From Variibacter gotjawalensis (GTDB taxonomy: Bacteria > Pseudomonadota > Alphaproteobacteria > Rhizobiales > Xanthobacteraceae), in contig NZ_AP014946.1 in the NCBI RefSeq assembly GCF_002355335.1, forward strand, positions 2,867,501 to 2,931,500: a DNA stretch of 64,000 bases, written 5' to 3'. Positions within the stretch are counted from its first letter, which is position 1. Every line of letters starts with the position of its first letter. Below the pieces are notes generated by a model. The model worked only from the letters and a program-made list of their open reading frames with translations, did not search any database and was not told the DNA's origin. The position numbers and the translations under genes are program-made. Positions 59,467 through 64,000 of the stretch are shown here, one piece after another.

Positions 59467-60117
59467 ATGACCACCTTGGACGCCGCTCGCCGCATGATGG
59501 TCGACGGGCAAATCCGCCCGAACGACGTGACGGACCGCCGTATCCTCGGCGCGTTCGAGCGCGTGCCGCGCGAGCGTTTCGTTCCGGCCGACCAGGCTGC
59601 GATCGCCTATCTCGATCGCAGCGTTCGCGTCGGGCAGGGCCGGTTCCTGCTGCAAGCCATGACGCTCGCAAAGATGCTCCAGGCCGTTGACATCGCTGAG
59701 GGTCAGAAGGTCCTCGATGTCGGCTGCGCGACCGGTTACTCGACCGCGATTCTCGCCGCGATGGGCGCAGACGTCTTCGGCCTCGAGGAAGACGAAGCGA
59801 GCGCCGCGGTTGCGACCCGGACGCTCCTCGATCTCGGCTCGGCCGCGACGGTGCGCCGCGGTCCGCTCGCCGAAGGCGCGCAGGCCGACGGTCCGTTCGA
59901 CGTGATCGTCCTCAACGGTTCGGTCGAATTCGAGCCGAAGTCGTTGCTCGCGCAGCTGAAAGAGGGCGGTCGCCTGGTTTGCGTCGAACGCCGCGGCGGC
60001 TTATCGCGGGCGATGCTCTACGTGATGGCCGACGGCGATGCCGGTGCGCGTCCGCTGTTTGACGCGTCGGCGCCCGTGCTTCCGGGATTCGCTGCCGTTC
60101 CGCAGTTCGCGCTTTAG
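59467..60117 (+). CDS. Protein-L-isoaspartate O-methyltransferase-like protein
   Basis: The 216-residue protein begins with the family pattern RRMMVDGQIRPNDVTDRRIL and AFERVPRERFVPADQ, and has the SAM-binding VLDVGCATGYSTAILAAMG (82-90 core). PCMT repairs isoaspartyl damage in aged proteins. The C-terminal third is divergent, as in the copies found next to tolC in rhizobia, so the substrate may differ. A strong terminator follows (60147-60179), so it is probably not co-transcribed with tolC. Confidence 0.88.
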   Translation: MTTLDAARRMMVDGQIRPNDVTDRRILGAFERVPRERFVPADQAAIAYLDRSVRVGQGRFLLQAMTLAKMLQAVDIAEGQKVLDVGCATGYSTAILAAMGADVFGLEEDEASAAVATRTLLDLGSAATVRRGPLAEGAQADGPFDVIVLNGSVEFEPKSLLAQLKEGGRLVCVERRGGLSRAMLYVMADGDAGARPLFDASAPVLPGFAAVPQFAL

Positions 60118-60146
60118 CGAAATCGATTCGAACCGACTGCTTTTGA

Positions 60147-60179
60147 GAGGCGCGGCATCATCCGCCGTGCCTCATTTTT
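60147..60179 (+). terminator. Rho-independent terminator after the methyltransferase gene
   Basis: GAGGCGCGGC and GCCGTGCCTC pair over ten bases (one G-T) around a seven-base loop, followed by ATTTTT. It separates the methyltransferase gene from tolC. The remaining spacer to tolC (60180-60410) holds no gene. Confidence 0.85.
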
Positions 60180-60410
60180 GCTGCTGTGACGCGTCCGTTT
60201 GCCGCAAAACGAATCAATTTCGTTCGCCTGACCCGATCAATTCGCCGCGAGTGTTGCCGAAGGGAACCAGTGCCGAACGAACTGTGGCCAACGGGCACCC
60301 TAGGGGTTCTCTTGGTTGTCCCGCCCTGTATTCTGCAACGCAGTAATGGGGATGGCAGGATACGGGGCGCAGGCAGGGCGTGTTTCCGTTCCTTTGCATC
60401 GGAGTAGACG

Positions 60411-61823
60411 ATGCCAAAGTTGAGTTGGAATGCACGCCGTGCTGCGGTCACGGCGCTGTGTTCTACAGTACTGATAGCGGCGCCTGTTTCGGCGAACGCT
60501 GAAACGTTGCCTTCTGCCTTGGCAGCGGCCTATCGCAACAACCCGCAATTGAATGCCCAGCGCTCGCAGGTCCGCATCACGGACGAGGCGGTGCCGCAGG
60601 CGCTGTCCGGCTATCGGCCGCAGGTCAGTGCGACGGCCGATATCGGTATCAGCCGATCGGAAGGCCGTGCCTACACGGGCGGCGGCGGTGACGGGCCGAC
60701 CGCGCCATTCGGCGGCACGACGACACCGCGCGGTGTCGGTGTGACTTTGAACCAGAACGTTTTCAACGGTTTCCGGACTGGAAACCGCGTTCGCGCCGCC
60801 GAAGGACAAGTGTCGGCGGCCCGCGAAGGTCTGCGCGTGATGGAGCAGCAAATCCTGCTCGACGGCGCGACCGCCTACATGAACGTGTTGCGTGACACTG
60901 CGATTCTCGACCTGCAGCGCCGCAACGTCGAAGTGCTCGAAGAGCAACTGCGTCAGACGCGCGATCGATTCAACGTCGGCGAAGTCACGCGTACGGACGT
61001 TGCGCAGGCCGAGTCGCGCCTCGCCGCTGCGCGCTCGCAAGCCCTCGGCGCCGAGTCAAACTTGGCGACGTCGCGCGCTTCTTATCGCCGAGTCATCGGC
61101 GTTGAGCCGGCTAAGCTCGCGCCCGGTATGCCGGTTGATCGTCTCTCGCCGCGCACTCTCGCGGGTGCTGTCGCGCGCGGCACGTCTGAAAACCCGCTCG
61201 TCACGTCGGCGATGTACGGCATCGACGTCGCTTTGCTGCAGGTGAAGATCAACGAGGGCGCGCTCTATCCGACGCTAGGTGTGCAGGTCTCGGCGCAGCA
61301 GCGCTACGACGTTCAGCTGCAGTCGGAGCGGGCCTTCTCGGCAAGCGCCGTCGCTCAGTTGACCATCCCGATCTACCAGGGCGGCACTGAGTATTCGCTG
61401 ATCCGTCAGTCGAAGGAGCAGGTCGGCCAACAGCGTCTGACGCTTGAACAGCAGCGCGATCAAGTCCGCGCGACTGTCGTCCAAGCGTGGGGCGCGCATG
61501 AAGCCGCGAAAGCGCAGATCCAAGCCGCGCAAGCGCAAGTGACGGCGGCGGAAGTCGCGCTCAACGGCGTACGCGAGGAAGCGCGCGTCGGCCAGCGTAC
61601 GACGCTCGACGTGCTCAACGCGCAGCAAGAACTCGTCAACGCGCGTGTGTCTCTCGTCACCGCGCAGCGCGATCGCGTCGTGCAGTCCTACACGCTGCTG
61701 TCGTCGACCGGCAAACTCTCGCCGGAAGGTCTCGGTCTCAAGATCGAACTCTACGACTCACGTGTTCACTACCACCAAGTGCGTGACGCTTGGATCGGTG
61801 TGCGGACACCCGACGGCCGTTAA
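60411..61823 (+). CDS. tolC: TolC family outer membrane efflux/secretion protein
   Basis: TolC-type trimers form the outer membrane channel for multidrug pumps and type I secretion. The 470-residue protein has a signal peptide (about 1-30, cleaved near SANAET) and two OEP repeats: LPSALAAAYRNNPQLNAQRS, LNQNVFNGFRTGNRVRAAEG with ARLAAARSQALGAESNLATS, and IPIYQGGTEYSLIRQSKEQV with VGQRTTLDVLNAQQELVNAR. GGAG precedes the ATG. It sits before popZ, the standard rhizobial neighbourhood. Its inner membrane partners are elsewhere. Confidence 0.95.
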   Translation: MPKLSWNARRAAVTALCSTVLIAAPVSANAETLPSALAAAYRNNPQLNAQRSQVRITDEAVPQALSGYRPQVSATADIGISRSEGRAYTGGGGDGPTAPFGGTTTPRGVGVTLNQNVFNGFRTGNRVRAAEGQVSAAREGLRVMEQQILLDGATAYMNVLRDTAILDLQRRNVEVLEEQLRQTRDRFNVGEVTRTDVAQAESRLAAARSQALGAESNLATSRASYRRVIGVEPAKLAPGMPVDRLSPRTLAGAVARGTSENPLVTSAMYGIDVALLQVKINEGALYPTLGVQVSAQQRYDVQLQSERAFSASAVAQLTIPIYQGGTEYSLIRQSKEQVGQQRLTLEQQRDQVRATVVQAWGAHEAAKAQIQAAQAQVTAAEVALNGVREEARVGQRTTLDVLNAQQELVNARVSLVTAQRDRVVQSYTLLSSTGKLSPEGLGLKIELYDSRVHYHQVRDAWIGVRTPDGR

Positions 61824-61844
61824 CGACATTTCGCATTGCTGTGG

Positions 61845-61876
61845 GCGGCCGCTGTCTTTTGACGGCGGCCGCTTAA
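61845..61876 (+). terminator. Hairpin terminator after tolC
   Basis: GCGGCCGCTGTC and GACGGCGGCCGC pair over 12 bases with one G-T, around a TTTT loop, followed by TTAACTG. The T-tract is poor, so ending is likely partial. A TTGACA element at 61887-61892 just downstream could start a popZ promoter, although no good -10 is seen. Confidence 0.6.
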
Positions 61877-61994
61877 CTGTGTGGCTTTGACATGCGACAA
61901 TGGCTTCATAAGGTGGCGGACGGAAAGGTGCACGGCTGATTCGCATCCCGCGTGGATTGCGCTGCAGACGTTCCCTTTGAGTGAGGTGCGGCAA

Positions 61995-62678
61995 ATGAGT
62001 CAGGCATTGAAGGCGCAAGAACCTTCGATGGAGGAAATACTCGCCTCCATTCGACGGATCATCGCGGACGACGAGGCGAAGCCCGCGGCGCCGGCAGTCG
62101 CGAAGAGCGAAACGCCGTTGCGACCGGTGGCACCGCTCGCGCAAGAAGCGACTCCATCGCGGGCCGCTCCGACGACACACGACTTGATGGAAGCGTTGGA
62201 TCCGCCGCGCGCAGCGCCGGCGCCGATGTTCCGCGACGAGTTTCGCGCTGCGCCCGAGTTGCGTTCCGCTCCGGAAGTGCAGGCCGAGCCGGAAAAGCCG
62301 GCGATCGATCCGCTCGACGCTCTCGAAGCCGAGATCGCCGCGACCGCGATGGCGCGTCCGGTCGATGAGCCGGTCGTAATCGAACCGGAAGAAGAGCCCG
62401 AATACCACGCGCCCGCCGCCGTTCAGGCGCGCGAGGAGCCGCGTTGGACCGAGCCGGTGACCGAGACTGCACTGGTCTCGCCGCAGACCAGCGATGCCGT
62501 GAACAGCGCGTTCAACGCGCTGGCGCACAGCGTTATGGCGCAGAACTCCGAACGGCTCGATGAGATGTCGCGCCAGATGCTGCGCCCGATGCTGAAGGCT
62601 TGGCTCGACGACAATCTGCCGAGCATCGTCGAGCGCCTCGTGCGCGCCGAGATCGAGCGCGTGGCTCGCGGCCGCTGA
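61995..62678 (+). CDS. popZ: PopZ-like polar organising protein (DUF2497)
   Basis: PopZ forms a polar scaffold that anchors ParB-parS and recruits cell-cycle proteins in Alphaproteobacteria. The 227-residue product has the N-terminal interaction helix EPSMEEILASIRRIIADDE, a long acidic Pro-rich disordered middle (about 30-165), and the C-terminal oligomerisation region LRPMLKAWLDDNLPSIVERL with VRAEIERVARGR. GAGG precedes the ATG at 61995. In many rhizobia valS follows; here repeats and an unrelated gene follow. Confidence 0.93.
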   Translation: MSQALKAQEPSMEEILASIRRIIADDEAKPAAPAVAKSETPLRPVAPLAQEATPSRAAPTTHDLMEALDPPRAAPAPMFRDEFRAAPELRSAPEVQAEPEKPAIDPLDALEAEIAATAMARPVDEPVVIEPEEEPEYHAPAAVQAREEPRWTEPVTETALVSPQTSDAVNSAFNALAHSVMAQNSERLDEMSRQMLRPMLKAWLDDNLPSIVERLVRAEIERVARGR

Positions 62679-62688
62679 AAGACTAGCC

Positions 62689-63050
62689 CAGAACTTCGCT
62701 CATTCCCGTGAAAGCGGGAATCCAGCCCGTAGCCCGGATGAGTGAGGTCGCGCGCATCGGCGCGCGTGCCGAACGACATCCGGGTTGTCTTGCTCGGAGC
62801 TCGAAGGCCCCGGATGTCGCTCGGCGCTCCGCGCTTTCGCTCATCCAGGCTACGCGAGTTTCTAAGAAATCGACGCAGAACTCCGCTCATTCCCGCGAAA
62901 GCGGGAATTCAGCCCGTAGCCGGATGAGTGAGGCCGCGCGCTTCGGCGCGCGTGCCGAACGACATCCGGGATTGCGTTTGAACGTCGGACGAGCAGGTCC
63001 CGGATGTCGCTCCGCGCTCCGCGCTTTCGCTCATCCGCGCTACATCAGCG
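62689..63050. repeat. Two tandem copies of a ~187-base unit with a REP-like hairpin and a nested long inverted repeat
   Basis: Copy 1 begins CAGAACTTCGCTCATTCCCG at 62689 and copy 2 begins CAGAACTCCGCTCATTCCCG at 62876. Each has a short hairpin (TTCCCG...CGGGAA) and then long arms that start GTAGCCCGGATGAG-type and end CGCTCATCC..GCTAC: 62729-62853 and 62916-63043. Inside each are inner arms ACATCCGGG/CCCGGATGT and GCGCGC runs. The GTAGCCCGGATGAG palindrome is common in Bradyrhizobium-type genomes. No gene lies in 62679-63064. Confidence 0.88.
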
Positions 63051-63064
63051 CTTGAGCTAACCTG

Positions 63065-64000
63065 CTACTGCCCGCCCCAGGGGCGGCGCTCCCAAAGCTT
63101 CCGATACTCGGCTTCCTGTTTGGTTAGCCGCGCGTTCCATTCGTCGCCGCGCAGGTAGTAGATCTCCAAAAACTGCTGGCGCAGCTTCTCGGAAAATTGC
63201 GGGTCCATCGCGACCTTGTGGATCGCCTCTTCGAGCTTCTTCGCGACCGCCGGCGGCAAGCCCTTTGGTGCGAGCAGCCCGCGCTCGGAGCCCATCTCGA
63301 CATTGAAACCGGCCTCGACCAGCGTCGGCGTATTCGGCACGAACGGAGACCGCTTCGGGCCCGCCTGCGCGATGATGCGCAGCCCGGTGGAATGCGGCAT
63401 CGCTTCGCCGACGTTGAGTCCCGCGACATCGATCTGCTTGCCGAGCAACGCGATGCCGAGCGGACCGCCGCCGCGGAACGGAATGTGATTGAGCTTCACG
63501 CCGGCGACTTCCTCGAACATGACGAGCGCCATGTGATCGTCTGTTCCGGCGCCGGTCGAGCCGTAGCTGATCGAACCCGGCTTCTCCTTCGCGACTTTTA
63601 CGAGTCCGGCGAGGTCTTTGATCGGGCTATTCGCTTCGACGCTAAAGGCCGACGGATCGTTGACGATATTCGCCAGCAGCTGGAAGTCGGAGAGCTTGAA
63701 CTGCGTCTTGCGTTCGATCGGCAGCGACAACAGCCCCGGAATATTCGACGTGCCGATGACGTGACCATCGGGCTGCGCATTCGCCACGTAGGCGAGGGCG
63801 ATCTCGCCCGACGCGCCCGGCTTGTTGTTGACGACGACCGAGCCGCCGAGCTCCTTCTCGAGGAACAGCGCGATCACGCGCGCCATCACGTCGGTGCCGC
63901 CACCGGCCGCGAAACCGACGACGAGTTCGATCGGACGGTTCGGAAACGTCTGCGCGCGAAGCACCGACGGCATCGCGACGAGCGAAGCGGCGCCCGCGGA
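63065..64000 (-). CDS. Bug family tripartite tricarboxylate transporter substrate-binding protein, 5' end cut by window edge
   Basis: The frame is open to the right edge; the visible part covers the end of a signal peptide (ASLVAMPSVLRAQTF, cleaved near RAQ) and about 300 mature residues. Family features are FPNRPIELVVGFAAGGGTDV, VVNNKPGASGEIALAYVANA, YGSTGAGTDDHMALVMFEE and FRGGGPLGIALLGKQIDVAG. Bug proteins bind carboxylates in the periplasm for a TctAB permease, and many are orphans. No tctA or tctB is in the window. The substrate is unknown. Confidence 0.92.
   Translation of the reverse strand, partial: SAGAASLVAMPSVLRAQTFPNRPIELVVGFAAGGGTDVMARVIALFLEKELGGSVVVNNKPGASGEIALAYVANAQPDGHVIGTSNIPGLLSLPIERKTQFKLSDFQLLANIVNDPSAFSVEANSPIKDLAGLVKVAKEKPGSISYGSTGAGTDDHMALVMFEEVAGVKLNHIPFRGGGPLGIALLGKQIDVAGLNVGEAMPHSTGLRIIAQAGPKRSPFVPNTPTLVEAGFNVEMGSERGLLAPKGLPPAVAKKLEEAIHKVAMDPQFSEKLRQQFLEIYYLRGDEWNARLTKQEAEYRKLWERRPWGGQ

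Overview
The window is a G+C-rich (low-to-mid 60s percent by eye), gene-dense stretch of an alphaproteobacterial chromosome, most likely Hyphomicrobiales (Rhizobiales) near Xanthobacteraceae/Nitrobacteraceae. The pointers are a PopZ/DUF2497 gene next to tolC, an S2 ribosomal protein with the long C-terminal extension of this class, a LexA box of the GTTC-N7-GTTC type upstream of lexA, PpiD/TolC/BamA proteins of alphaproteobacterial type, and GTAGCCCGGATGAG-type palindromic repeats. No rRNA, tRNA, CRISPR array, insertion sequence or prophage was seen. The species is not identifiable by eye.

Layout. 1-7.1 kb: a CPBP membrane protease cut by the left edge, then gatC, a 52-residue CxxC gene, gatA and a 97-residue gene, all joined by overlapping stop/start codons. 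An orphan TRAP binding protein and gatB follow, then a 41-residue Lys/Ala-rich histone-like gene with a structured downstream region. 7.1-23.2 kb: a PsiF-like and a Sel1-like gene, then the conserved core block rpsB-tsf-pyrH-frr-uppS-cdsA-dxr-rseP-bamA-lpxD-fabZ-lpxA-lpxI-lpxB. It links translation, UMP supply, isoprenoids, phospholipid precursors, outer membrane assembly and lipid A. 23.3-39.5 kb: gltA, gltX, glnS, comEC, lexA with its SOS box, moeA, moaC, trpC-D-G-E and a PpiD-like foldase, mostly on the minus strand. 39.7-43.4 kb: tpiA, secG and pyrG, with a ParDE toxin-antitoxin pair inserted. 43.4-46.6 kb: an accessory islet of a TetR regulator, a dehydrogenase, a NIPSNAP protein and a serine hydrolase. 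46.6-49.6 kb: kdsA and a three-gene cassette (DUF350 membrane protein, Ser-rich DUF1190-like protein, glutathionylspermidine-synthase-like ATP-grasp). 49.6-57.4 kb: an AT-richer Phd/VapC pair, an MFS transporter, an AtuA-type gene pair, a TPP riboswitch with thiO-thiS-thiG-thiE, and a secreted phytase/esterase-like protein. 57.5-64 kb: queF, eno, an isoaspartyl-methyltransferase-like gene, tolC, popZ, a tandemly duplicated palindromic repeat region, and a Bug-type binding protein cut by the right edge.

The main impression is a housekeeping backbone in a familiar rhizobial order, interrupted at a few points (gltX/comEC, tpiA/secG, pyrG/kdsA, kdsA/eno, after popZ) by small accessory cargo. The least explained items are the CxxC microgene inside the gat operon, the DUF350/DUF1190-like/ATP-grasp cassette, the Lys/Ala-rich microgene with its structured 3' region, and the duplicated nested inverted repeats after popZ.
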